Assembly: GCF_029211185.1 (NCBI RefSeq)
Contig: NZ_JARGDO010000012.1
Location: 1 to 64,000 of the forward strand
Direction: 5' to 3'
From: Tessaracoccus caeni
GTDB lineage: Bacteria; Actinomycetota; Actinomycetes; Propionibacteriales; Propionibacteriaceae
Length of the DNA: 64,000 nucleotides
In this document: piece by piece, positions 42,601 to 52,000 of the stretch
Position numbering within the stretch: position 1 is the stretch's first letter
Layout of the letters: the number at the start of each line of letters is the position of its first letter
Position numbers and translations under genes: made by a program
The notes under the pieces: model-generated
Told to the model about the DNA's origin: nothing
Database searches by the model: none
What the model saw: only the letters and a program-made list of their open reading frames with translations

Positions 42601-42856
42601 GCCGGGTGGCATAGGGCCGGGCGCCCAGTCGCTTCAGGACGGCGGACAGATCGTCGAGGTGCCGGAGCAGCTCGCTCAGGTGGTCGCGCTCGTCCGGCAC
42701 CTCGGCGGTGGCGAAGCGCGTCTCCACCCGGAAGGGGATGAGCACCGCAGGAACCCGCGGGTCGAGGCCCGCGGCCAGGGCGGCGAGCGTGTCGACGGCC
42801 TCTCGCGTGGCGGGGTCAGGGGTCAGGGTCGACCAATCGACGGCGTTCGTGCTCAC
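36677..42856 (-). CDS. giant-operon protein C, 2059 aa, unknown
   Basis: A 2059-residue cytoplasmic-looking protein. The GTG at 42856 is preferred because GGGGAAGGA lies 5 bases upstream and 13 bases separate it from the stop of the preceding gene. Residues about 100-250 are Ala/Leu/Glu/Arg-rich and may form coiled coil. A segment HQLLVRVYPEPLAVDSHEEE near residue 370 stands out as conserved-looking. The C-terminus ends with VILDFHQNNP. Much of the length is Ala/Leu/Asp/Pro-rich, with no signal peptide, membrane segment or enzyme motif that I recognise. Codon use is as GC-biased as the rest of the genome, so there is no sign of recent transfer. Confidence 0.82.
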   Translation of the reverse strand: MSTNAVDWSTLTPDPATREAVDTLAALAAGLDPRVPAVLIPFRVETRFATAEVPDERDHLSELLRHLDDLSAVLKRLGARPYATRLSGTVKEKKTFKETVETPLYKAATADLDQLAAMIEAMRVHLEQPILTGTPEQQGRLARAVPAAREAFEAGRTALSGLRSEYQRAQHVGRIEAQSAAAEGVLRMVEKRVGPALRLVADLGLPMGARAARELGRTPLGGPLQPELRDLGSGAARLLRMPPRRVVIDDGTAAEALGAERVLRLDRAQLVASAEAADLVASRLADPTAPLDPAVRAAAAGIAVLPGTVKADLLARLDQAAGRPGVAELRAEIAATPSDRPELDAAVPLRAATTVFAVAGPTRTVHQLLVRVYPEPLAVDSHEEELTVTERSDGTDFWAATAAAGADEQLRLGAWRALCVGRSTRRAAWVARATEPVEPAETGPTPGARAAEAINAAITACEKRLAGLDGDLPVLREPMLRDRRPPVGRLGKNLTPRQVAAVAKALQAIEEPVVAAAELPEAAIGPIGARLATLHAAVEGLTLTFVDVPAEWAAQVKGLARRVRLIPVEPAPEPKIPEVATRPGTWTRAASSSVLPHRFAVFAVNGGKGELVGAGRPIPPALALGFDPANDTFSLDDDGILAVPDSIRWMTDFDEAEAKGMALRLTLTPQQAERGFDELLVLGLADGDAADGEDRLTAMLDAHHYTGQGLSLLPVGTPTNNTEAESAGFSTADDPDAAFPIERGPSLASPDSDGSRFTAALGIDADVVAHVAGAGGTDAKDSLLANRVLYPGTVGHALEELAGGLVSRDARDRLRHYALADVSARGLVPAIRVDDQPYAFLPAVALSRFRADLRDSGLHAATADVRARQQRFEDTLVELFRGLHRDWSDLRRGADGHPGVRHAHSPEVGTPGFDAQQHFLGMLGLEASSVAAGYRFAVNVADRGEARGQHDLGLGFGIPPKEGGNPAARFGPFGLMEHLETVFRVAFGLPAAVHPRHAVTGGVAPEWEPVLDRLSAARAYGLRLLTGRWPLQGVVSSAPSGGRPGTGHWISNLLTLSPAELRDRTEQDLSNVGLAELLVRHALLAEARRAAAEILVARGVLSDDQLALLGTSSVYQTWSDGTLSRTSAWGLLFASVDELVRLSGSGAAVPPDLRHRWMNDIVTAQRPPVMAEHHAAIQASAALPAERMTALTREHLDLGSYRLDAWIGALAHRRLRTMRADRPRGAQVGAYGWVENLRPSRSAPSAAGVPAALVGLPGRPLMDDPSGEGFIQTPSPSHAVTAAILRAAYRSQKAEGSLGNEMSVNLSSERVRVALALIDGVRAGNDLGALLGYRLERFLHEYYARPDTPHAVELDAAIFPLRRAYPTVVAVDPAAAAVTEPTRHVVDGLALVRTILDWVEDNAPGAVGTLFSVLWARPAGYPWGTKPGALPLLTDTDKLTGVLRGIDAIADALDALGDLTTSETVHQLVRGNHARAAAVLSALAEGTAIPHPEVVDTPRTGLPVSHTLILQLPALPAAPVTGPPGWDAVPTTARSALEPSVNHWLGGLLGDPSAIRIRLTSDATPPGTALPEVSLAELGLQPLDLVALMADGFDAAVGSLTARVLDRLRPADLPPDQPGVPVSDGAQSTATDAWRIEPARAEAWRPGIRSITDVAPLLEAAVDLLGTSKPAEASDYAAPEFTATAGDGVDVADLAVRAQRLVDGAATDALRLAQLLADGAAPDPAVLDADPAVWLGVHRTWRAQETAAEQQARLDRLWAARDAWHDAAQAAQAYGIRVGLPRRFLSRVQVSTELLQSAEAAFLDLAARCRAASATLAVDPVPASAWLQAARDLLGEGLTLVPRVRLDAVRTDLQAALDAHLVAPDELDGWLEGAAAVRRGAADLADLQVFAEALGAGSSAGSVAQLPHVAGEPWLGGRVADPAALAGRVSVAIFGAEHLPVAGASGTALLVDEWSESVPYREEMTGVALHYDQPDATAPQAVLLAVPPVRDQAWTLADFAATLHDTLELARNRTVEVEHIGASRYGQLLPLLIGEVVPRAFDSEAAGDRVILDFHQNNP

Positions 42857-42869
42857 AGCGTCCTTCCCC

Positions 42870-45800
42870 TCACTCGACCGGCAGCATGTCGGTGGCGTGC
42901 CTGGCGAGCCACACCGGGTTCTGGCAGAGGATCGACGCCATGTGCGCGGAGGTGGCACCCCACGCGGGCAAGCCGGCCGTCGTGGGGACCAACCCTGCGT
43001 TGGGGCCCACCAGCACCTGGGCAGGCGGCCGCCCGTCCACGGGCTGCAGGTGCTTCCAATTCGCGTCGTTCCAGGTGGCGAGCGTGGGTGGCGGCGTATT
43101 GGAGTCGTCGTCGAGGTCGAGCCCGAAGCGGAGCTTGCCGGGGCGCTCCATGAAACAGAAGAAGAACCCGGCGTCCGAATCGGTGCCGGCGGCGGCTTCC
43201 GGGGTCAGCTCGAAACCGTACAACGACACGTCGGGCTCCAGACCGCCCCGAATCACCGGGTAGCGGATCTCACCGTCGGGCGCGAGGGTCCGACGCCGGG
43301 CCGCGCCCTGTCCGACGTAGGCGCCGCGCTGAGCGAAGACGACCGTGTCGGGGAACTTCACCAGCAGTTCCGCGCGCACCACGAGCACCAGCAGCCCGGA
43401 GAGCTGCGGAGAGTTGCTCCCCAGGTCGCGTTCCCAGCGGTGCAGCTCCGGGACGTCCGGCGGGCGCGGGTCGCCCCCGTCGGCGGCATCGGCCGCGTCG
43501 AAGAACCGACGGAAGGGTGTGCCGCGCTGGTCGGTGGGGTACTCGTGCCAGAGCAACTCGCGGGCGAACTCGGTGTTGACGCCTGCGAGCATCGACTCGA
43601 TGAAGCGCACGTTGGGCACCATGAGCGCGATCGACTCGGCGGGCAGGCCCGCGATGTTCGGGATGATGTAGTCCTGCCCCAGCTGGCGCAGCGGCTCGAA
43701 GAGCGGGTCGTCGAAGATGGGATAGGCCATCACCGGCGTCAGCCGGCGCTCGCGTGCGAGGGCGGCAGAGAGTTCATCGGCACCGCCCACCACCGACGCC
43801 ACGCGCGCAAGGACGGTCACCCGCGGCGCCAACTGTGTGGACACCTGCTGGGCGAGAGCGGTGAGCGGGGTGAGCGCCGCGGCCGGCGGCGGGATCGGGC
43901 GCGCGGAGGCGAGGGCGGAGAGGTCCGTGAGAGCGACGGCGAAGTCGGCCGCGGAGCCCAGGCCCGCGGTCGGGGCGACGGTGGCGAGCACGGTGGCCGT
44001 GTCCGGCGCGATCACCGCGCCGAGGTAGCCCTTGCCCTCGATGTGCGGGCCGTAGGTCGTGGTGAACGCCGCCGCGGGGATGCGCAGCACCGTCGGGGCG
44101 TCGCCCGCGCCCACCGTCACGGCGGTCACCGCGTCGATCAGGGCGATGGCGTCGGCGCGCAGCGCCGCATTCGCGGGAGCGGCCGCGGGGAACCCATCGT
44201 CCAGCCGGGTGTGCAGCGCCGCTCGGAGCTGGTCGACGGTGAGCCCCGCCAGGGTGCCCGCCACCCGCTGGGCTTCGACCTCCTCGCCGACGAGCACGGG
44301 GAACACGTCGCGGCCGCGCGGCGGCTGCGCGGCGACGGCGGCGACGGCCTGCTGGACGAGCGTGGGCGCCACGCCGAGGACCGGATCCGGCGCGGGCGGC
44401 GCGGCGGAGACGGCCGTGCCGGGATCCTCGTTCAGCCGGCTGAGCAGCCCCGCCTCCAGCCCGGCGTGCATCGTCTCGGTCAGTGACCGGATGAGGGGGC
44501 GAGCGGGGCGGGTGATGCGGCGGAAGGCGGGAGCCTGGGCCGCCACCGGCACGCGGCTGGCGTCCACCTGGCCGCGGATCGTCGTCTCCCCGGTGGCCGC
44601 GGCACGCAGCGCCGACTGGACACCCGCGCTCAACCCCAGCATCCGGTCGGGGCCGGTGTGCGCGATGTGCTTGGCGTAGACGCGGTCGCTGGCGGTCATC
44701 GCGAGGTCGGCCTCTCGCAGCCGCTGGTTGACCGCCTCCAGCTCCTCCACCTGCGCCCAGGCGCGCTCCATGTACTCCTCGTCGCGCTGCCGCACGATCT
44801 CGGCTCCCAGGCCCGCGGCGGCCCGGTTCCTCGGGTCGAGGTTGAGCTCCGCCACCCAGCGCACGTCCGCGGTGGTGGCGTCGGCCACCCGCTCCAGGCC
44901 CACGTGCTTCTTGCCGTAGGCGGGCGGGGTGACGATGGGATCCTCGCCGCTGTCCGCGCCACTGGCCCGCACCTCGACGGCCAGGTCCACCAGCTCCCGC
45001 AGCTGGTTCGCCACGGGAGCACCGGGCGAGGCCGGGTACGGCGTGCGGCCGTCGAAGTCCACGGGGGCGAGCGCTCCCTCGAAGCCGACGGTGGTGCCGG
45101 GCGCCACCTCGACGCCTGCGCCGGGATGGGAGATGTCGAGGTCCCGCGTGCCGAAGCTCTCGGCCGCCACCCGGAAGGCCTTCGGACGCCGTGCGAGTAC
45201 CTCGAAGTCGGCCAACTCGCCCGTCTGGAAGGCCCAGTCGAAGAGCACCGGGAAGACGCGGGGCTGCCCCTGGCCCCAGGACGGCTGCTGCGCCGCCACC
45301 GTGCCCGGGGCCGGCGGCGTGCCTAGGCCCGCGAGGCGGCCGGTCTCCATCGCGGGCACCACGAAGGCCCGGTACGCGGTGTTGCGCTCGAGCCGCCGCG
45401 GGCTGAGCAGCCGTGAGAGCGCGAGGTCGGGGGCGGCGGTCACGCGCGTGTCGAGCGCCTCCCCCGGGTCGCCGCCGCGCAGGTCGCCGTGGGCCTGCAC
45501 GTGAGCCCAGGCCCAGGTCTCGGTGACCGGCGGCAGCGGTGCAGCGTCGGTCACGGTGAGGATGGCGACCTCGCCGGGGACCGGCGTCACCGTGTACTCG
45601 CCCTCGGCGAGCACGAACAGCGCGATCCACGGCCGCAGCCGGTGGTCGGCCGTCGCCCGGGCCGGCGTGTAACGCCACGGGAAGTCCTCGTCGTAGAACT
45701 CGAGATAGGCCAGCTCCCCCGGGGTGGCGTTCAGGCTGCCGGACACCGGCATCACGCGCAGCACCGAATCGGGCCGGAAGCTCTTCACATCGCCCGGGCC

Positions 45801-46013
45801 CACCAGCGAGACGGACTGGTTCACGGCGACGGGGGCCACCGTCGGCGCCCCCGGCACGGGCAGCGATTCGACGGTGAGCGACGCGGTGAGCGTGGCGCGG
45901 TCCTTGGGACCGGCGTCCGGCGCCGCGCCCAGGTGGTCGACCTGGTCGACCCGCGTGGCGATACCCCGCCGTGACCACGGCAGGAAGCTGTACTCGGGCA
46001 GTTCAAAGGACAA
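42870..46013 (-). CDS. giant-operon protein B, 1047 aa, unknown
   Basis: About 1047 residues. The frame is open to 46262, but the upstream part is a shadow of the preceding gene. The likely start is the TTG at 46013, which overlaps the stop of the 2840-aa gene and begins SFELPEYSFLPWSRRG. The N-terminal half is beta-rich with conserved-looking ELAYLEFYDEDFPWRYTPA near residue 115. The C-terminal part has PVIRGGLEPDVSLYGFEL near 920 and FFFCFMERPGKLRFGLDL near 950. No signal peptide, membrane segment or catalytic motif is apparent. Likely made in step with the 2840-aa protein through overlap. Confidence 0.8.
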   Translation of the reverse strand: MSFELPEYSFLPWSRRGIATRVDQVDHLGAAPDAGPKDRATLTASLTVESLPVPGAPTVAPVAVNQSVSLVGPGDVKSFRPDSVLRVMPVSGSLNATPGELAYLEFYDEDFPWRYTPARATADHRLRPWIALFVLAEGEYTVTPVPGEVAILTVTDAAPLPPVTETWAWAHVQAHGDLRGGDPGEALDTRVTAAPDLALSRLLSPRRLERNTAYRAFVVPAMETGRLAGLGTPPAPGTVAAQQPSWGQGQPRVFPVLFDWAFQTGELADFEVLARRPKAFRVAAESFGTRDLDISHPGAGVEVAPGTTVGFEGALAPVDFDGRTPYPASPGAPVANQLRELVDLAVEVRASGADSGEDPIVTPPAYGKKHVGLERVADATTADVRWVAELNLDPRNRAAAGLGAEIVRQRDEEYMERAWAQVEELEAVNQRLREADLAMTASDRVYAKHIAHTGPDRMLGLSAGVQSALRAAATGETTIRGQVDASRVPVAAQAPAFRRITRPARPLIRSLTETMHAGLEAGLLSRLNEDPGTAVSAAPPAPDPVLGVAPTLVQQAVAAVAAQPPRGRDVFPVLVGEEVEAQRVAGTLAGLTVDQLRAALHTRLDDGFPAAAPANAALRADAIALIDAVTAVTVGAGDAPTVLRIPAAAFTTTYGPHIEGKGYLGAVIAPDTATVLATVAPTAGLGSAADFAVALTDLSALASARPIPPPAAALTPLTALAQQVSTQLAPRVTVLARVASVVGGADELSAALARERRLTPVMAYPIFDDPLFEPLRQLGQDYIIPNIAGLPAESIALMVPNVRFIESMLAGVNTEFARELLWHEYPTDQRGTPFRRFFDAADAADGGDPRPPDVPELHRWERDLGSNSPQLSGLLVLVVRAELLVKFPDTVVFAQRGAYVGQGAARRRTLAPDGEIRYPVIRGGLEPDVSLYGFELTPEAAAGTDSDAGFFFCFMERPGKLRFGLDLDDDSNTPPPTLATWNDANWKHLQPVDGRPPAQVLVGPNAGLVPTTAGLPAWGATSAHMASILCQNPVWLARHATDMLPVE

Positions 46014-49000
46014 CCTGCACCTCCGGGACGATCTGGAACTGGCGCCCGTCGGCGGGGAGCGCCGCGAGCCGCTGCTCCGCGTCGGTGCGGCTGAGCAGCA
46101 TGGTCTCCGCCGTCGCGGGGAGGCCGTCGGGGCCGAGCGGAAGGAGCGAGTCCTTGGCCGTGACGGCGAACAGCGGCTCGGCGACCACGGCCGTGCGGAC
46201 CGCGCCCCGCTCGTCGCGCCGCGCCCGCAGTTTCGACGACGCGGACGCCGCGATGGCGCCACCGGCCACCAGGTGCGAGAAGTTCAGCCGCGGATTCACC
46301 GATACCGGCGGCGGCGTCGGAGCCTCGGGATCGGGGTCGTCGATGACGATCATCTCGTAGGACTGCGGGTGGTGGAGGACGAGGTCGGCCGCCAGCGACT
46401 GGCCGGATCCGGCCCGCACCCCATGGGGCCGCTGCTCGAACGCGGGCGCCTTCAGCAGGTCGGGGTTGGTGTTCGACGCGCCCGCGAAGGTGGACGGCGA
46501 GAAGGGCGCGGTGACGTCGTCGAACGCGACGGGCTCCGGGTCGACGGTGCCCAGCGAGAAGCCCGTGATAGCCACGCGCCGCACGTCGCTGGGCGGAGTC
46601 TTACCCACCAGCCCGATGTCGGTTTCCAGCGGCAGCAGGTTCTGCCGCACCGAGAGCAGGCCGGCGGCGTCCACCACCAGCGCGCCCTGGGGCGGCGGCA
46701 GCAGCGCCACGCCTGCGGCCGACGAGGAGGCCAGCTCGGCGCTCCAGTTCGAGGGATCGCGCAGCTGGTCCAGCAGCCGGGGCAGCACGGGCTCGGCGGG
46801 GATGCTCGCCTCGTGGGCGTCACCGAACGTCGCCTCCACCTCGATGGTGATCGAGAAGAACAGGATGCGGAAGCTGGCGGTGCCGTGGGCGTACCAGGGG
46901 GTCGGCCCGCGCAGCTGCAGCCTGAGATCGATCGAGCAGATGTCGCAGCCGGCCGCCGTGATGGCCAGCTTGCCCCACATGCAGGCGTCGATCAGGAACG
47001 GCACGAACTGCACCAGGACGTCGAAGCCGAAGTCGCCGCTGATGGAGAACCCGTCGATGCCCGCGAAGAACTCCAGCCGGGCGCCGAACTGGATGGTGTT
47101 GCTGGTGATGGCGAAGTACAGCGTGAGGGTGAGGCGCGGGTTGTCCTTGAGCAGCGAGAGGGTGAGCCGGCGCATCGCAGGGAGCTTCAGGTGCGCGGCC
47201 GGCGAGTAGCCGGGGTGGAAGCCGCCGACGGAGATCACCAGGTCGGGCTTGGCTCCCCAGCAGAAGCGCACCGCGATGTCGCCCTCGAGGCTGAGCTTGA
47301 AGTCGCCGTAGCCGATGAACGAGTCGTAGATGGAGGCGTCGAAGTACAGCAGCCCGGCACCGATGTCGATGCCGCCGATGAACGCCACCTTGAGGTCGAC
47401 GACGGCCTCGCTGGGCGTGGGCAGCGCGAGCCGCAGTACTCCGAGCAAGGCCACGTTGGGCTGCGGTGCGATCTCCAGGATGAGACCGATCTTGAGCGTG
47501 ACCAGCGCCGGGTTCATCCACGTGATCATCCCCATGGGGGCGATCAGGAAGTGCCCCTCCTGCACCGGGAACGACTCTTCGAGATCGCGGATGATGACGT
47601 CGATGCGGTTGACGACATCCGTCGGGAACAGGATCGAGTCGGCGGTGCCGGTGCGCAGGCCGTCGCGGATCCGGTCGACGTCCATCCCCCGGTTGAGGCC
47701 CAGCAGGCCACCGGCGCCGGAGAAGAAGAAGCCGTAGCCGAGCGGGATGGGCACGGGGAGGGAGACGGTGATCAGCATCAGCAGCGAGAAGCCCGGCGTG
47801 CCGTCGGCGTTCTTGGTGGTGACGATGCCGATGGCGGTGAGCGAGAACTTCTCCAGCAGCGCGATCTCGAGCGCGCCGACGTAGCGGCCGCGGGCCTCGT
47901 CCACCAGCAGGAAGCCGCCCAGCCGGATGGTCGAGGTGTCCAGCGAGAAGCCCGCACCGTCCGGCGGCTTGAACGACAGCACTGCCCCGGAGCCGGAGAT
48001 GGTCACGCGCAGGCCCACCCGGTCGACGGTGACGGCGATCGGCCCCAGCTCCGCGTTTCCCGAGAGCGCGGCGGTCACGGTCGTCGGGTCGCCGAACAGG
48101 GCCGCCAGGTACAGCTCACGCAGCAGCACCACGTCGAAGATGTTGAGGTTGAGCGGGAAGGTGAGCTCGATGCCGTTGTCCAGGTTGCCGGGGCCGCCGT
48201 ACACCTGAAGCCGGTCGTCGTGGTAGGCCACCGCCATGGTGAAGCCGGCGCCGAGCTCCTGCGGAATGAGCTTGGCGACGAACGAGTCGCCGTCGCTGCC
48301 GTTCACGCGGACGGCGGCCTTGGTGAGCTCCACGGCACCGCCGAGGCGGTCGACGGCGAACCGGGGCCGGCGCGCCGTGGGATCCCAGAAGTCGAAGCGG
48401 CCGAAGAACAGGGCCGCGATGCCGCCCAGCCGCACCACGCCGTCGTCTGCGCCGAACAGCGGGTGGTCGTCGTCGGCTCCGGAGATCCTGAGGCCCAGCC
48501 CGGAGACGTCCAGCGCGGGCGCGGGCGCCACCGGCAGGGCCGGGTCGTCGGAGGGGCCGATCACCCACGCGGTGATGCCGCGGCTCTCGCCGATCCACTC
48601 GTGCTCGCCGAAGAGCAGCGAGACCGAGACGTCACCGGGGAAGCGCACGGCCCCGCGGAGCCGGATGCCGAGGCGGCCGGCGTCCTCGGCGAAGGCCAGC
48701 GCCAGGCCATCGGTGAGTTCCACCGCCACGCCGGACAGGGCCGCCTTGAGCGTGCCCAACCCCATCACGGCGGGCTCTGGGAACGGGACGGCGATGCGCA
48801 GCTCCCCGTCGGGGCTGGTGAGCAGGCGCGCGCCGTGCAGGATGCGCCGCGAGGTGGGTCCGCTCGGCCAGAGCGGCTGGTCGAGCAGCGCTTCCACCTG
48901 CGGGATCACGTAGCGGGTGATGAGCGGCAACAGCCAGGAGGCGGCCAGCTGCAGGCCGCCCTCCGGGGTGAGGACGAGGTCCGGCACCGGGGCCAGGACG

Positions 49001-52000
49001 ATCGCGACGTCGTCCTCGGCGGCGGCGCCGAGCGGCAGGATCCGCAGCCGCACCCGGTCTCCTGCGAGGGCGAACTCGGCCTCCGGGGTGAACCAGTCCA
49101 GCGGCTCGCCGGCATCGACGCGCACGCGAAGGAGACCCTCGAGCGCATCGAGGTAACCGAGCCGCGCGGCGTCGATGGTGAGGGGGCCGGCGTCGAGATC
49201 GGCGAGCGTGACCAGCACCTGCGGGTGGCCCGCCGCGCCCCAGCCCAACTCGGCCCCCAGCAGACCGCCGCCCGGCAGGTCCATCTCCCAGCGCAGCCGG
49301 TCGCCCTCGCGGCGGACGCGGTGGCCGGGCGGGAGCACGATCGGGCCGGGAGTGGCGTCGTCGGGAAAGAGCCGCTGGAGGTGGCCGATGAGCAGCGCCG
49401 GGTCGGTGACCTGGTCCTCGAGCCAGCCGGGGTCGAGCATGTGACGCACCCGCTCGGCCTGCGCCGCCCCGATGAAGCCGCCGGCGGCCGGGTCGTAGAT
49501 GCCGAGCGCCTCCGCCACGTCCAGCGCGACGTCCAGCACGGGATGGGGCGGGCTGGCCGCCAGCGCATCGGTGATCTCCTGCAGCACCCTCGGCACGAGG
49601 GCCGTGGCGGTGGTGCTCAGCAGGTCGCCGAGCCCGGAGACCGTCGGGAGCAGCTGGATCGGCCCGACGTGCTCAGGCGTGACGACGAGCCGAACGCCCG
49701 CGGCGTCGGCACCGAAGGCGATGCCCAGGGTGCCCCAGTCGCCCGGGAGCGCGAGCGTCAGCGCGATGGTGCCCGAGGGCGTGACCCGGACATCCGTCGG
49801 CAGCGGGCCGGTGCGCCGCAGGTCGAGCCCCAGGTCGACGGCCGCACCCACCACATCGTCGCCGAGGGTGCCGCTGAGCTGCAGGTGCAGCGGGTCGGTG
49901 CCGCTCGCAGTGAGCAGCATCCCGCCCGGCAGGGCGAGGCCCTGGCTGTCGTCCAGGCCGAGCGCGTCGCCGATCGAGCGCAGCAGGTCGTTGATCCGGT
50001 CGCCGTCGAGCAGCCCCTCGGGCGTGACCAATCCGCTGGCGTCGCGCAGCCAGCCCACCGGGTCGCGCACCAGGGCGCTGATCGGCCCCACGGTGATGCC
50101 GCTCTCCGCGCTCTCGTCGAGGACGGCGGCCACCACGGCCGAGACCGCGAGATCAGGGATGAGCTGTTCGAGCTGGGCGGCGAGCCGCGGCGGGTCGAAC
50201 GGACGCAGCACCATCGGTTCGGCGAGATAGGGCGAAGCGGTGGCGGTGACCGTGCCGTCGGCCGACCGGCGCACGGTCACGGGGCCTGCCGCGAGCGAGG
50301 CGTCGAGGGTGACGGCGAGGGTGCGGGTGTCGAGGTCGAGCCGACCGGCGAGCAGGAACGGCCCGGCCAGCTCGATGGCCGGCGTGGTCTCGAGCCGGAT
50401 GGTCATCGTCGCGTCGTCGAGGCTGAGCCTGAGCGGCAGCTCGGGTAGGGACACCGATAGCGCGCCGGGGTCGAGGCCGCCGAGGTCGATGTCCGTCAGG
50501 TCGGGGTCACCGACGATGGCCCGGAGCGCGGCGATCAGCGCGGCACGACGTTCTGTCAGGGTCCTGGTAGGTGCGGTGGCGAGCGCGAGGATGCCCTGGA
50601 CGGAGGCGCGTCGGCCGTCGGCGGTGGCGACCAGCGCGCCCGCGGCCTCCAACAGGTTGAGCGCGGCGTCGGCCGCCGGGTCGTCGGCGGCGGAAAGCTC
50701 CGCCACGACGGCATCGAGCGCGGCACGCAGGGCCTCGTCGCCCAGCGCGACCACATCGCGCACCGGCGTCGCGTCGATCGAGGCGTCCACCAGCCGCAGC
50801 CAGGGTCGGATCTCCGGCCCGGCGGTGACGGTGACACCGGCCTCGACGCGGCGCACCCGGGCGCCGAGCGGCCCCTCCGCCAGCATGCCGTCACCCACGA
50901 GCCAGCCATCGGGCCGCGAGGTGGTGGTGCTGATGGTGACCGCGGTCGCGGGCCGCGGAGGCTCAGCGGCATCCGGCGTCAACCGCAGCCGAGCCAGGTC
51001 CACCCGCGCGTCGGCGGCGAAGACAACGCCGTCGTCGTCCTCGGCCTCCGGCGTGGCAAGGCCCAACCGGACACCGAAGCCCAGGTGCGTCGGCGGCGCT
51101 CCCCCGGCGAGGCCGACGACGGTGGAGCCGGCGAGCAGGCCCGGCAGGTCTCCGCCCAGCCGCGAGCCGATGGCGAACCGCGGCACGGCGTCCACCAGGC
51201 CGAGCTCCGCGCCCGCGAACCAGCCCGGCCGGACGGGCCCGCCCCAGCCGCCGCCGGAACCGTCGAGCAACCCGGCCAGCCACCCGACGGTGCCGCCGAG
51301 CGCACTGTCGGCGACCGCGCCGGCCACGGCGGCGGCCACCCGCACCGCGTCCGCGGTCAGCTGATCGGCGAGCGGCAGCAGGTCGGAGCCGGCGTGCGGG
51401 CTGCCGATGGTGATCAACCCAGCGACAACGTCCGGCTGCGCGGCCGCGAGGGCGCGCGCGACGACGCCCGCGGTGGAGTGGCCCACCACGCGCGGCGCCT
51501 GCCCGGTGAGGGCGCGGATGCGCTGTGCGACGGCCCGCAGCTGATCGGTCTGGCTGACGGCATGGTCCGCGGTCAGGTCCGCGGTGTAGACGCGGGTCAC
51601 CGCGGTTATCCGGGTGAGGTCCACCTCGGCGGGGTCGGGCAGAGCGCGCAGGTCGAAGTGGTGCGCGAGGCTCGGCGCGGCACCGGTGAGGGCGAGCACC
51701 AGGTCGTCGTAGATGGCGTGGTCGGCGAACGGCGGGGCGACCAGCAGGATCGGGGCGGCGCCCACCAGCCGGGTGACCACCTGGCTGATCACGGCCGGAT
51801 CCTTCGGCAGCAGCGCGTGCGGCGTGGCCACCGTGGCGCCGTGCTCCCAGCCGTCGGGCAGCTGCGAGGCCAGCGGCACCAGGCCGTCGCTGTCGGAGAG
51901 CCACTCGGCCAGCTCGTCGAACCCGAAGGCGACGGCGTCCGGGGCACGTCCACGGAGCGAGGCCGCGAGCTGGGGGCGGAACGCGGCGGCCTCGGCCAGG

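Noticed and set aside
45724-50448. 1574-aa plus-strand frame opposite the 2840-aa gene
   Set aside because: Its His/Gln/Arg/Glu/Gly-rich composition is typical of an antisense frame; the minus-strand gene has sensible protein composition and overlaps its neighbours as operon genes do.
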